Positions 32,523 through 45,163 of a stretch of DNA of 64,000 nucleotides are shown here, piece after piece. Below the pieces are notes generated by a model, which was not told the origin of the DNA, made no database searches, and saw nothing but the letters and a program-made list of their open reading frames with translations. Within the stretch, counting starts at the first letter, position 1, and every line of letters begins with the position of its first letter. This stretch comes from Chalciporus piperatus. Its lineage: Eukaryota > Basidiomycota > Agaricomycetes > Boletales > Boletaceae. The position numbers and the translations under genes are program-made. Location of the stretch: contig JBBPTG010000089.1 in assembly GCA_038093975.1 (NCBI GenBank), forward strand, positions 47,115 through 111,114, read 5' to 3'.

Positions 32523-33926
32523 CACTTCTTCATCAAGCAGAATCATGATGAGGGCAGGAAACGTATCATGATTATGTTGGGGTTCACACACGGGAGATCA
32601 GTGAGATGTCGTCGGTGATGGGTGATGATGTTTTCGGCTGTTTCTCTCTCTCTCTCCACATGTTGTATGTGTACTATATAGGCTCGAGGTTACTTTGGTG
32701 AACTGTGCTCAGATAGTATTCACAGAACGGCAACTCAGGAAGGGAGATCGCGCAACCAAGGCTGCCTAGACCCATGGCCGAATGACTCTACCAGGGGAGC
32801 TCCAGCACATACCAGCACGGTTCAAGTGGTCTACTGCATTGGACACCGAGCGGTCTGTTTCTGAGCATACTGTACAACGCAACAAGCGTCAGCCGCCACC
32901 CAGCAGCTAGTATCGCCCATAAGGGCCGACACGCAAAGACGATTTCCGCAAACCGAGTTTGTGAAGAAGGCGAAGAAGTTGTTGTTCAGCCGTGAGGGAG
33001 ACTGGGGAGCTTTGAAAACACCATGGCGGTGTAGTGCATCACGATCTCGGATCCGTTGAAGAGATATAGCTCAGTAATTCGTGGCAACCAGTGTGACGTG
33101 TTGACTCGGAATCTTGATCGTTGACCCGTTCTTGTCTTGCCAGCTGTCTTTGAACAATCTGTCAGCGAAGTCATCTTCGGTGAGCTCTCTCTGGTTTATT
33201 TGCCTTCACTGATTGCCACAGTCAGCTCGATGTTCCGCTTCAACCAGCGCAGTCGAGCGGGAGCTCTCATGTTCCTACTGACGATTTGGCTGTCTCGTCG
33301 ACTCGACGACAGATACCGATGGGCCCAAGGTCAAGTTGACCAATTCTGGTTCTCGAAGGAATGCTCCGATTCTTGTGCAAAAGGCGTCCTAGAACTAGAT
33401 AATTGCAAGAGCGACCACGAGATTGGAGGTGGTCTTGATCGAATGCTGCTGGTAAGTACTACCTGATGACGGTGATGCGCAGCGTCAATCTCTCGGCAAC
33501 GGACCCAGCTTTGTCAGTCTACAGCAAGTACGTGAAGGGGTATTCCCAAAAATCGCCGTTTCGGGAGTATTGACTCGGGGTTTCTCATGCACCCCGACTT
33601 TCATGCCTGCTTTTTCACACCGGACCTCCCACGGGGCAGTGTACAACTTCCTGATCTATGCCATAAGCGTGGTGAGTCCTTACCAAGATTCAAGATTCAG
33701 GCGCAAAGCCTTTGCGGCGTGTTGATTTGAGCCCGAGACCGGTGATTGATGGATCACTCAGCCTTTTCCGAGGTCGGACTTTACGCCAGCTGTAAGAACG
33801 TCCATGGAATCTCGCAGAATTCAGCGGAGGCTGAACAGCGGGTATAAAGGCGGGGTCAAACTTGAAAGAAGAGGTATCAAACCACCAGTCACCTCAATCC
33901 CATCGCGATCAACCTGACATACATCG
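32523..33926. other. Intergenic region with GST promoter
   Basis: A CT-rich stretch lies at 32641-32657. An open frame at 33137-33466 shows no recognisable domain. A TATAAAG lies at 33843-33849 before the GST gene. Confidence 0.4.
33843..33849 (+). promoter_or_regulatory. TATA box of the GST gene
   Basis: TATAAAG, 84 nt upstream of the ATG at 33927. Confidence 0.55.
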
Positions 33927-34855
33927 ATGGCTCAGCTCACACTCTACGGAAACAAGGTAACCTCCCATCATGTCTCTTCGATATCGACGCTGATGTATGC
34001 CATCTAGGCTTCTCCCTTCAGCGAGAGAGTATGCTGTTCGATCGAACGATGTTGTGTTCCGATCGCTGATGTCAGTTCGTAGGTCGATCTCGCCCTGACG
34101 GAAGGAAAGATCTCCCACAAGTTCTTCCGTATCGATCTCGGTAACAAGCCCGCCTTCTTCGCTGAGAAGATCAATCCGGTCGGGAAGGTACGTTCAGACA
34201 TGTCACTATGTTTTGTATGGCGGGCGCATAGCTGAATTGATCCATCATAGGTGCCAGCGATCACCTACGGCGGTCCCGATGTACTCCCCGAAGAACCTTC
34301 CGAGCTATCTGAGAAGCTCGCCGAATCGAACGTCATCCTCGAGTTCCTCGCAGACGCCTACCCCGACTCGAAGCTGATGCCCACCGACCCCATACAGCGC
34401 GCGAGGGTCCGCTTCTTCATGGAAGCCGTAGGCAGCAAGTTTATTCCTGCTATCTTCCCATGGATACGCCACCACGAGCAACAGTCTGCGGAGAACTTGC
34501 TCAAAGCGATCAAGTCCATCGATGAGTTGCTTCCAGAGTCTGCACAGTACGCAGTCGGAGACAGTTACACCATCGCTGATGCCTGCATCACACCTTTCAT
34601 CCACCGGATGAAGCTCAGTTCCGAGCATGATATCGGGAAGTTCCCGGTGGGGGATGGCCCTAAATTCGCGGAATCCTTGAAGGATCCCAAGTATACCAAG
34701 TTCAATGCATACGTCGACGCTGTGACCAACAGACCTGCTTCCAAAGAAGTTTTCGTTCCGGTGAGTCGAGTTCGCGATCGTATCTGGAGTGTTGGCTGAT
34801 GACGAGGTAGGAAAACATCAAGGAGATTTGGACCAGAATCTTCGGCAGGGCGTAA
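33927..34855 (+). CDS. Glutathione S-transferase
   Basis: Exon 1 reads MAQLTLYGNK (33927-33956), exon 2 ASPFSER, exon 3 VDLALTEGKISHKFFRIDL to NPVGK, exon 4 VPAITYGGPDVLPEE onward (the cis-Pro loop VPAI and the E/S pair ESNVILEFL that bind glutathione), and the last exon NIKEIWTRIFGRA with TAA at 34853. All joints are in frame over short GT-AG introns. The thioredoxin-like half is followed by an all-helical half with YAVGDSYTIADACITPFI, the N-capping box region of GSTs. ASPFS puts a Ser where omega-type GSTs have Cys, so a Ser-type enzyme is likelier. Cytosolic detoxification is assumed from the family. Confidence 0.9.
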
Positions 34856-35420
34856 ATCCAAATTTTTTTATGATGTCAAGGTCGGCTGTTGTGTAATAAT
34901 ATCATGTATCCAAGGTGTGGATAGCTCGCAACACAAGGTAGCGGGGTATGTCACCGAATGAAGTCGTTTCTCGCCAACAAAGCAGCGGTATGAAGTGACC
35001 TGCATTTGTCCTCGAGAGTTCCATGAGCCTGAGGTGAGGTCGTAAAAAGTAGGCGACGGAGGGCTCATTGGGGAATGTTCTGTTCTCTCAGGCCCTCTAT
35101 CAAGAATGCATCGTCGAAGTGGTACGACGCGGTTACCCACTGGTAGACGGCAGCCTATATGTCTATAGTGTCATCTTTGCAAAAAGATCTCCGGCAGCTT
35201 GCAATGAGGGCCGCAGGTTACATAGAGTCTCTGTCACACTTCTTCAAGTTGAAAGCAGCACAGTCTACGTCCGGGAGCCAAGCGCTGACACCTGGTACTA
35301 CAGTTTCAAGTTCGGCAGGGTACTTGTTTGGTTGGTTTTGCTGACGTCATTTACATAAATCACAAATAGACTTCAAGTTGAACTCTTTCTTGTACTACTA
35401 CCACTACTCGCTGGCACGAA
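34856..35420. other. Intergenic region
   Basis: It lies between two plus-strand genes. Nothing recognisable was seen. Confidence 0.4.
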
Positions 35421-36715
35421 ATGGAATCGCTCGAACTTGCTGTGAGTGGTGATTGCAACGACAAACCCGTACCCCTCACACCAAGCCACGCAACAAAAGA
35501 GCCGATCCGAAAGAGCCTGAGAGTATCGCACCGCTCGGCGGTCAAAAGTGACGTTGGTACCGGTGGAAAGGGATCAACTTCCTCGAAATCGTCAGGCCGA
35601 AAGAAACCAAAGCCAATCATCAAGGGACCAGATGCATACGCCCATCTCAATCCATTGCGAGATTATCTAAGCCCTGGTCTTGACGGTACGTTTCGGTTCG
35701 TTCCACGCATGGAGTGAAACTGACCACAGACACCACTAGTCGTCTTTTGCGGAATCAAGTGAGGAAGCCATTGTCATGGAATCCCCTACACGCCGCTGAT
35801 ATTGACAACCTTTTGTGCCTTTATAGTCCAGGGTACTTGTCCGCCGTAAAAGGGTACCACTTCGCGAACCCAACGAACCAATTTTGGCGTTGTTTGCATC
35901 GCTCTGGTAAGGCTCAGTTCTTCTTCTCAAGGAGATGCATGACGTGGGCTGCGGTTCCCCAGGGATGACCTCGGCCTTGGTGTCTCCTTCCGATGACTAT
36001 TCACTGCCAGAAAGGTTCAACTTGGGATTGGTGAGTCCGTACAGTGGTGTATCAGTGAGGCTTGAGACTGAATGACTTGGAGACTGATTTAGTAGAGAGG
36101 CCTACGACAGAGGTTCGCTTTTGCAATAGAGTAAATTATGATCGAAGTTCGCGTGCTGACAACGACGTATGTAGGCCGGCGAGCTCGACAAAGACGAAAT
36201 GATCGCTTCCGTACCCTCACTGTTCGACAAGCTGGCTCGCCATCGACCCCGATTCGTTTGTTTCGTCGGAGTGATAGTATGGGAGAGCGTGAGGATTGCC
36301 ATATCAAAGAGATTAGGGAAAAATCCAGCACGTACGGAAAAGGGGAAGAAGAAAGAAAAGAAAAATATGGGTCTCAAAAATATGGGTCTCAAACCCTACA
36401 AGCTGGTCTACGATACCAAAGGTAGGCATCGATCATTCATACTGATATCAGTGCTGTGCTCATGTGTATTCCTGTCAGACTCGGATACTATTCAAGAAGA
36501 GACTTTGTTTTTCCTTGTTCCGTCCACATCGGGACGAGTGGTACAATACCAGGTTCGTCCGGTTTCATAACCCGTCGTAAGATTAAGTGTTTGACCCTCA
36601 CCAGCTTTCTGACAAGATTGCATTGTTCACTGACCTGAAGACGTTGATCGGGACTGTGCCATCGGACATTGACACCTCTGAGATGGAGAGTGTCCACTGG
36701 GATTCCTGCTCGTAG
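35421..36715 (+). CDS. G/T(U) mismatch-specific DNA glycosylase, MUG/TDG family
   Basis: Exon 1 (35421-35685) encodes a basic Ser/Lys-rich tail and LNPLRDYLSPGLD. Exon 2 begins VVFCGIN and the next exon continues PGYLSA, so the catalytic GINPG motif is intact but its Asn codon is split by an intron (AA|T). Then come GYHFANPTNQFWRCLHRSG, SPSDDYSLPERFNLGL, TDLVERPTTE, GELDKDEMIASVPSLFDKL, RFVCFVGVIVWESV, a Lys-rich insert with a doubled NMGLK, ETLFFLVPSTSGRVVQYQ (the VPSTSGR DNA-intercalation loop) and the end ...HWDSCS (TAG 36713). The enzyme removes T or U from G:T/G:U pairs in base excision repair in the nucleus. Six or so introns, all consensus; apparently intact. Confidence 0.9.
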
Positions 36716-36719
36716 TTTG

Positions 36720-37330
36720 GCTCATCCACCAGTGGATTCCCCTCGGTTATATGACATTGTATAGTGTGTTCGAGATGGTGTGACATCGGCCACTAGGTGG
36801 GAATATGATGAGCCCAGAGTAAGTCCACGTCCTGGTTCCTTGCCCAAGCATTCAGGCGAAACATGGTGAATAAACGAGATTGTTTCGGTACCTGCCAGGC
36901 AGTGGGCCAACGGTAATGTGTTGATCCACTTCGTTACCCGTTCTCCAAACTACTTCCAACTGGCATGAATTGATCCCTGTACCCAATGCATCGCGATGGA
37001 GGGGTGTAAATGAAACATCCATGCTAGGTGAGGATGCATGAAGGGTCCCTGTGAACGTGATGTTCTGACCTTCGTTGACTTGTGTGACCTACGACCAAGT
37101 TGTTCAAAATCTCCTTCTCAAAAGGAAGGAAGGAAGGGCTCCCTCAGGTAACGTTCCCATTTTCCCAATCTGACTGATAATGACGGAGGCGAGAGTGCGC
37201 GGTCGTCAGTTGACTTCCCCGTTGTCCCAATACCAATCAGACCGAATCTACAAGTTGGAATCTACTACCCGAGTGAAATTGTCGGAATTCTCTCCTGCGG
37301 GGGCGGCCAGTAACCATGTTTGTCGAGGAT
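36720..37330 (+). repeat. About 600 bp repeat, left of the kinase array
   Basis: It is collinear with 54860-55440. Shared runs include GGAATATGA(T/C)GAGCCCAGAG, AACATGGTGAATAAACGAGA, GGGTGTAAATGAAACATCCA and TCAAAAGGAAGGAAGGAAGG. A shorter inverted relative lies at 22280-22640. It starts five bases after the glycosylase stop codon, so that gene's 3' end abuts it. Confidence 0.8.
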
Positions 37331-38170
37331 GTGGACTTGATCCCCGGAGCTCCATGCACTCACTGTAGACGGTCAGCTTATACAACTCCATCCCCACGTT
37401 ATTCGCACACATTAATCCCTTGGCGATCTTGTCATGAATCCCCAGAATCCGTTGAAAGTCCGGAAAAACGCATGTACCGGAAGCAAATGGATCACGGTCG
37501 ATGAATGCTTCTCCCAACGTTTTGATCTTCAAGTTGTCGCTGAAGTTCATCTTTCGAATGAGTACTGAGTGGTGAGGACTCGGAGTATCTCTCGGGCTGC
37601 CTGACCCTTTTTATGTGGGAACCCAGTGGAGGTTGAATGACTGCCGTAGGTGAGATTATCTGGGAGTCTGGGACCCAAACAATGGTGCATCGAACAGTCG
37701 TGTTAGTTTGTGGGTCCATTGGCAGTGTAGGAACACCTGAGCGTGCCGTGGCCGGATCACCTAACGATCGAGCGGTCCTGCTTGACATGACAATGTCCTT
37801 GAAGTATGGGGTTATTATTTGCCAGTAGCCTAAGGGTCAATCACATAGGCAGTTCATTTGGTCAACGAGAGAGCGAAGAGTGAAACAAAAGTCCGTGTAG
37901 CCGTAAAGCTGACCAAACCAAAGACCCCCGAAACCGCCAAACAAAAATAGTCCTGGAGACGAAGCCACCCATTGTGCCAGCGTGGCGGGCATGTGGCATG
38001 TTGTGGCGAAGACAATAAACTACTACAAGACAATAAGTAACTAAGACAATAAACTACAACAAGACAATAAACTGCAAACACACTTAAAACGTGGGTTGGT
38101 TCTCGCTAGACATCGTGCTTTCTCTCCAAGTCACTCTCTACTGCTCACGAGCAAGTAACATTCCAAGATA
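37331..38170. other. Intergenic region before the first kinase
   Basis: A minus-strand open frame at 37550-37248 (NFSDNLKIKTLGEAFIDRD and FPDFQRILGIHDKIA) looks possibly coding but is unrecognised. At 38030-38080 there is a short tandem run of AAGACAATAAACTAC. The kinase promoter is probably within 38080-38170 (GTGGGTTGGTTCTCGC, shared by all three copies). Confidence 0.4.
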
Positions 38171-41054
38171 ATGCCACCACCGAACAGTACCGCATCTCCC
38201 AACGAGATACCGTCAGGTCTTCACGCCGGCGATCAGACAGCGTACGTCGTGTTCTGGATTGCTGTGGAGCTCGATCAGGCTTATTGAACTCTACCACAGC
38301 CAACAGTCGTTAGAAACACCTCGCAAGTCAGGCACTCCGAGGTCAACGCGAGACGTGACTAAACAACGCTCGGAGATTCTCGTTCAGATGAGGGCCGAAA
38401 TGGTCCATTGTAGGAAATGGGGCAAAACAGGATTCGATCACTACCTCCCATTCGAAGTGCCCGAGGCGGACATCGACAAGGCAGTCGCCACTCTGACGGC
38501 AGCAAACCTTGTCCAGAAACCGGACGAGTCTCCTCTCAGGTTCACAAGTTATCCTGTCAGCCCGTCCAAGATAGAGACTGTGAACGAGAAGACGCGTTAT
38601 GAGCCCCTTGTCGCTATCGCCAATACGCTGCAAACGCTCACGCTCCCCAACAAACGCAAGGCATCATGCCAATTCCTCCAGAAACCCGACAGTTACAGCG
38701 AAGCCGAGACCTTCGGCGCAAATTTCAAGGTAGACGCACTGCTCAAGCTCAAGGAGTCAACAATGCCATCCGGCGTGCAGTCGTCCACCACACATGTTGC
38801 AGATCTCGCAGTTCCTTTGGAATATAAAACGGCTCGAGAGGATGCTCTCCAGGTGCGCGCAGTATCCTGTCTCTTAGTGGGTTCACTCCGCTTACGCGCA
38901 TCAGAACCGTAAACAATTGTTGGGCACCACCAACTTCTGCATGAATGATGATCCCCGTCGCACGCACATTTACGGCGTAGGTTTTTTCAATGCTCACTTG
39001 CTTCCTGTCTCACGTCGACTTCTCAGATCACCATCGAGGACGACACGATGGCCGTCTGGTACTTCTCGCGGTCGCACTCGGCCAAGTCTCCGGATTTCAA
39101 GTTTACGGAGGTAGGCAAAATCACTGTTTGACCTGTTTGCAATTAGATGCTGATCGGCGGTTTAGGATTGCCGGATGTACATCCGGGTCATGCTCTCGCT
39201 GATGTTCGCCACCGAGGAGGAACTTGGCTACGATCCGACGATCCAACGTCGTCTAGATCCCGTGACGCAGAAGCTTTGTTTCGTCTACGAGGTCGACCGT
39301 CATTACTACAAGACGAAGAAGGCAATCTTTGACCATCGGAGTCTCTGTACAACAGGACGTGCGACTAGAGTGTGGGAGGTTGTTAAAGTTAAATCGTTCA
39401 CCGAGCTCTCCCCACTAGAAGATTCGCACCCCGTTGTCTTGAAGGACGTCTGGCTGGATGTCGAGTCGAAGACCGAGAACGACATTCAGCAAGAGATATT
39501 TTCTGAGCTCGAGGGGATTGCCAAAGCTTTGGAAGAAGGCGTGGAACCGGAGGGCTTCACGGGCATGGATGAAGACTCGCAGAAGATGCTTCGGGAGTGC
39601 TTAGTGGCGCGAAATTGGCCTCGGTACTTCCTCACGCTGGTCCGTGACTGGCGAGGGACGGTGTCGAAGGAGGTCGCCGGGGAAGCTCAGCCCGATTCCA
39701 CACTTTTTGACGCACCTGCTGCCACAGTCAGACCCTCGTTGTCTATGCATGCTGATCCCTCTCGAAGTGCCCTGGCTGGGCTCAAGATGCCTGACGTCTC
39801 TCGGGTGGCGCACAAGGACAAACCATCCAATCGTGAATATCGGCCGAAGCAGCACTCGCGGGTCGTCTTCGATGAGCTGTGCGTGGCTTTGCACGATGTG
39901 ACAAAACTGGGCGATGTAGTGACCGCGATGCTATCGTGCGTGTTTGGTGAGCTACTCTGTTCGCATTGTGGAACCGCCCGAGTGCTCATTGGTGGTACAG
40001 CTCTCCAATTGATGTTCCTGGCTGGCTGGGTCCATCGCGATATCAGCTCGGGGAACCTTTATTGGTTCAAGGACATCAACGGTCAGGTGCGAGGCATACT
40101 CGCCGATCTGGAATATGCCAAGCGCTTCGATTCGTCAAATCCGAAAGGTAGCCAGGACCCCAAAACGGTGTGCATGACAGCATTTATATCCGGGAGTGTG
40201 GGTCACTGATGGCAGGACAGGGAACGGCTTTCTTCATGGCAGTGGAGATCCAGACACAGGAGCTTCTGTATATACCTCCACGGTCCCCGGAGAGTGTGTT
40301 GGACATGTGGATAGGAAATATCCCCAAACCCGCGCGTCCCTCCCATTTTGTTGTGCACAATTTTGAGCACGACATGGAGTCCGTCTTCTGGCTCCTCCTT
40401 TGGACACTTCTAGTGCGTTTTCCCTCCACAAATAGGGAGCAGCCCGCATTTGGTCCCACAATCTCCGAGATCTTCAAGAACACGAATGTGTGCAGCCCGA
40501 CACGCGAGGTGGTATTCACCCAAGATGGAGCTTTGGAGCACCTTCTTCACAACTTCCTCGCCCCCGAGCTTAACTGCCTCCGGAGCTCTCTCCTTTTTCT
40601 TCGTGAGCTTCTGCTCGGTGGCTATATGAAACGAGCGTACAATTTTGGCGACCTCTCCTCGTATTCCCCGCTATATCAGGGCTTGCGGTTAATGTTTGCT
40701 GCTTTTCAACAGTTGCCGCAGCCAGAGTCATTGCCGGATCTACTGTCATGCGGCGCCCTCTACGCTGCTCAGGCCGCACAAGTCCGCCGCCTGTCTCAGG
40801 TTCCGAAGCGTAGTCGCGCTCCGTCTCTAGAACACGATCAACATGAATATAGGCCATCAAAGATGTCACGGGGGGAGGGGGGCACGGATGCGTCTTTATC
40901 GGATGCGTCTTCGTCGGGTGCGTCTTCATCGGATGCGTCTTCACCGACCACGGTACGGGTGCAGGGGAGTACGGATGCGTCTTCGCGGGTCCTTCGTGGA
41001 AAAAAGCCGAATGCCTCGTACGATGAAGATGCCCATGATTCCCGTTCTGCATGA
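38171..41054 (+). CDS. FunK1-type fungal protein kinase, copy A
   Basis: Exon 1 (38171-38241) reads MPPPNSTASPNEIPSGL. The second exon has WGKTGFDHYLPFEVPEADID. Further short exons encode NRKQLLGTTNFCMNDDPR and ITIEDDTMAVWYFSRSHSAK. The kinase core carries FTELSPLEDSHPVVLKDVW, the catalytic loop WVHRDISSGNLYW, GILADLEYAKRF (the DFG position reads DLE) and, after an intron at 40168-40220, GTAFFMAVEIQ. An apparent frame break near 40200 is only a missing G inside that intron, so the gene is intact. The tail is rich in Asp-Ala-Ser-Ser repeats. FunK1 kinases are an expanded agaricomycete family; substrates are unknown. The DLE motif is usual for the family. Confidence 0.85.
40860..40960 (+). repeat. 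Coding microsatellite in the kinase tail
   Basis: GATGCGTCTTCATCG-like 12-15 bp units (Asp-Ala-Ser-Ser). Copies A and C have four or five; copy B (47895-47920) has about one. All changes keep the frame. Confidence 0.8.
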
Positions 41055-42256
41055 ATGAATATGTTGATTCAGCTAACAATGTGTAACCCTCCTAGCTCCC
41101 GTGTACGAAATATATGTCTCTGCTTTGCCTGGTTCTTATTATCGTGGTGATCTAAGTACTGCTCCGCGCAACTCAAATAAAAATACACATCAAATTAGGG
41201 AGCTAGGGTTATTAGTCTGTATTCCTATCGTTTGGGCGGAACTTCTCAACTCAACCGCTCTGGATTCGGTATGGCAGAAACAGCCAGGGGGCTCTGACGA
41301 TACGCGCCATTGTCCTTCAAGCTTTGTTGCCAAAAGTGAGTTCATGATGATAAACGTAGACCCAAGCAAGTCGACTCCAAAAGGCGCGACACACCATAAA
41401 CCAAGTGTCGATGCGGATGTCGACAACTCTATAATGATGTGATGGTTCCCAGAATCCAGCTCAAATTACAGCATGCTAGCCCCCCGCACGCATGTTTATC
41501 CTGCATTGACATATAGCGTAGAGAACGAAGGCGTTCACCCCAACACCAGCTATCGGTAAGTGTATCGGAGAGCGAATGACGGACTTGACTGCTCACCATC
41601 GTTAATAGAGGAGGAAATGGACGTTTCGGCGCTGAACCTTCGCACGATCACTACAACATCTCCCCAGCAAAGTACTAGCTAGCGACAGATTGATTGAGCG
41701 ATGCATTTCGAGTTCACAAGATCTTGAATCGTAGTCTCCACCAACTCCGATAGATGATCAGATAGCGCTTGGTGATTCACGTTGTACAGATTATAGTAGT
41801 TGGGGTTCTGCGTCATCCTAGTCTCCCGTAGGTAGCCCCTTATTGAAACTGAAGTACGAATTAGGCGTAACCGGAGTGCGACGGTAACACACTGGACCCC
41901 TTGGCGGTGGTCCGACAGGGTCATGGTGTAGTGGCTGGTGTCCTAGTCGGTCACGGACGTCGGTGGAGGTAGTCGTGTCAACATGAACCAGCCGTCATCC
42001 ACGTTGACGAAGTAGCTTGATTAAAAATTTATCCACATGATCCATGGTATCCTATTATATAGTAGTCACTAGTGAGTGTCCTACTGACTCAAGGCTGGCA
42101 GTGGGCTAATTACTATGAATGACAGTATGGTAATGGGGTAGACTCGGAGTGGTCATCTCTCCGACGCTTTCCGACGTCGCTCATCCGAGTCTTGCATGTC
42201 GGCGATGACATCACAATAAACCAAAATAAACGTGGGTTGGTTCTCGCCAAAAATCT
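41055..42256. other. 3' flank of kinase A with BRR2 remnant
   Basis: 41055-41560 is shared with the flanks of copies B (48000-48500) and C (54125-54560). A BRR2 scrap follows (listed separately). 42000-42256 matches 50940-51180, the region just upstream of copy C. Confidence 0.6.
41550..41835 (-). pseudogene. BRR2: BRR2 remnant behind kinase A
   Basis: The minus strand at about 41830-41690 encodes [20 protein letters not shown] and [14 protein letters not shown], matching the helicase BRR2. The neighbouring piece that reads EEMDVSALNL lies at 41610-41640 on the plus strand, so about 150 bp is inverted relative to the remnant behind copy B. Not functional. Confidence 0.75.
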
Positions 42257-45163
42257 TTTTTTTTTTTTTGGACAAGTGTTATTATTATGCAGCAACTGAC
42301 AAGTCTAGTCCTACACAATACACTAAGGCGGGAGTCAAGGACTCCCGGTCCGAGGGAAAATGCTCTTACGCACGCCCCGCATTTGCGGGGGGTGTGGGGC
42401 TCTGTAAACTACCTGGTGTCCCCGATATCAAGAGGGGGCCTAGGTAGGTTGATACCCACTAAAACCTCAAGGTCGGCCACCCAATCGGGTGGCAGGGGGT
42501 TGGGTTGTTGGACAGCTGTTGTCCAAGTGTGGGATACTTTCGATGTGCGTTTTGGGTCGCGTTTGGATTTGGCCGTTCGCCTGTCTATGTCTAGCCTTGT
42601 TAGTATTTTGTTTGTCCATCGTGTTTTAATTGATTCTGTCGTGTGTTGTTTTCCGCTTATTACCCTTTCGCATCTGATTACCCAGATCAGGTGAGCGGAT
42701 TCTGATAGTATTATTCTTTTCCGTCTTGCTGCTCCTTGCTCTTCTGCTGTGGGTTGTTGGTCTTCTCTTTGTTGTGGGGTGATGTTACCGCAGCCTAGTA
42801 TTTGTCCGATCGTCGGTGGTCGCCAGTCTCTGTCGGCGTTTGGCCATAGGCCTCGTGTTAGGTTCCATATTATCTCCCGCTCTGGGGTTCTGCACTCGGT
42901 TAGGATATGTTCTAGTGATTCTATGTCTTCGTTGCAGTGGGTGCATTTTGCTCTGTTTTCGTAATTGGGGATGTTTGACCAGAAATCTCCGATTCTGAGG
43001 GATCCGTTTATTGCTTTATACAGGAAACTTTGTATTTGGCGTCTCATGTCCGGGTGTCTGATGTTCTTCCAGATCGATGCATCAGTCTCAAGGTTTCCTG
43101 TGAGTTCCTTTATCCCGTAGCGGGTGATGTCTATGTTCATTAGTGTGGTTCTTGTGTACGGTGTTCTCTTTTGTTTGGACAGGGATTTGTACGCTGCTTT
43201 CTGGGAAAGTGTTTTTAGTTTCATTCCTTGGGTTTGGAAGTTTTTTGGGACCGTTAGGTCTATGTTTTCGTCGACGTCTTTCTTCGCTCCTTCGTCCGCT
43301 AGTCTGTCTGCTCGCTCGTTCCCTTCGTTTCCTGTGTGTCCTTTTACCCATTTAAAGTGAGTTGGGGCTGCCCTCCGCCTAAGGTGATAGGCTGCTGATT
43401 GAAACCATTCCTTATTGCTGATGCCTATCCAGCCTCTTTCTTCCCAGTTTCCTAGGTGTTTCGTTAGGCCGTCCATGGCGTATCGTGAGTCAGTTACTAT
43501 GGTAAGTGGTATTGTTGGTTCTATTATTTGTAGTGTTTTGACGATCGCGGCGATTTCTCCTGTTTGGTTTGACTGGTCGGGTCCAGGGACTTTCATCGCG
43601 TGGTTTAGTGGGTGGTTTTCTCCTATCCAAATCCCGGCGCCGCATCTCGCGTCGAGTTTGCCGTTTCTGACGCAGGATCCATCGGTATATACCGTCATTG
43701 GTTCTATTGCTTGTCCTTGTTCAGGGCGTGGGTTTTGTATTCGGTAGGCCGGTTCCAGCGGTTCGCTGATTTCATCTGGGAGGATTCGGAAGCATTCGTC
43801 TAGCGTTCCGCGGGCTGTTAGTGTTGGGTCGAACACGATTTCATCCCCCTTGTCAACTCGTGCGCTTTGGTTTTTCTCTTTCCGTCGGTGGGTGAGTGTC
43901 AGGTTATCCTTGAGGGGGTGCTCATACGGGTCGTACAGTGGAGTCAGGTTTCCGACGATATCTCTTGCTATTGAGGCACATTTGTGGGGGTTTATGCAGC
44001 CCGTTTGGCGGTCTCTGCGGCAGTACTTGCATTTGCACCGGGGGCTAGGGTAGTGTTTAGAATTGTGTCGTGTCAACCTCTTGCTTATTGTCACTAGGTC
44101 TTTAATGTCGGCCGCTCCGTGTTTGTTTTTTAGGCAGGCGTCTTTTCCTTTATGGTATTGGCTGGGCGGGACCCCTATGTGATACCACGCTGGTAGTTGG
44201 CGTTTTAGGGCCTTGGATACTTTCCGGGGGGCGAAGGTGAGTTTGTGTTTTCTTGCTGTTTGTAGCAGTGATGCCACCGGTCTCGGGATTTTCTTCCCAG
44301 CTCTTGGTTGTCTCCCTGACGGGCGAGTAGTTGTCAAGAAGGTATTTATATCTTGGAGGTTTCGTATGCCGTTCTTATTGACATTGTTTATTATTGCGTC
44401 TGTGACGAAAGCCCATGTTGGGCGTGCTGTTGAAAGGTCCAGGTAGGACTTCAGCCAGGTAAGCTCTATTGCCTCATTTCGGGCGTCGATATTTAATAGG
44501 TTCAGTCCTCCTGAGTTTTTTCCCTTCATTAGTTGTGCTAGGCTCATTCCCGGGGGGGTTCGTCCGCCGTCCCATAGGAAGTTTTGGACAGTGCGTTGGA
44601 GGGTTTTTGATACTGTTTTCGGCATTCCCTGAGCTTTCGTTAGGAATTGTGTCATTCCGCCTACTATCATCTGGACTATTAGGCGTTTCGCGTCTAGTGT
44701 AGGTCGTGTCTCTGCCCACTTATCTAGTGAGTTTTTGATTTTGTCTGTTACTGCGCTCCAGGGTTGGGCTTGATCTAGCTCGTTCCCGATCCATGCCCCT
44801 AGGATTCGTGTGGGGTTCCCGCTTGTCGCTATCTTTATTCCTTGTGCTAGTGGTTCGTCGTTCGGGTGGAGGCGTCTTGTGTTCACAACTCGTTCTCTGT
44901 AGGGCTTTGTTCCGATTGGTATGATTTCCGTTTTTTCCAGGTTAAATTTGGCTCCTGATGCTATACACCATGTTTGAAGGATGATTTCTAGTGTTTCATA
45001 TTTATCTGTTCCTGACAGGTATACTGTTGTGTCATCGGCGTATAGATTTACGATAACTTTGGTGTTTGCGCCGGGTATGTTGAATCCGGCCAGGTTCGGT
45101 GAGTTTCGTATGGACGCTGCCAATGGTTCTATTGCTAGGTCGAAGAGGAGGCAGGAGAGAGGA
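42257..45163 (-). mobile_element. 5'-truncated non-LTR retrotransposon (LINE)
   Basis: The minus-strand insertion has an A-tail seen as 14 T at 42256-42269. It is flanked by TCGCCAAAAATCT at 42244-42256 and again at 45164-45176, a target-site duplication of 13-14 bp. The same target appears uninterrupted upstream of kinase C (about 51168-51182). The 5' end is lost within the reverse transcriptase, between fingers and palm. Confidence 0.93.

Noticed and set aside
40170..41054. Kinase A as a frameshifted pseudogene
   Set aside because: The missing base is inside a consensus intron whose removal restores the family motif.
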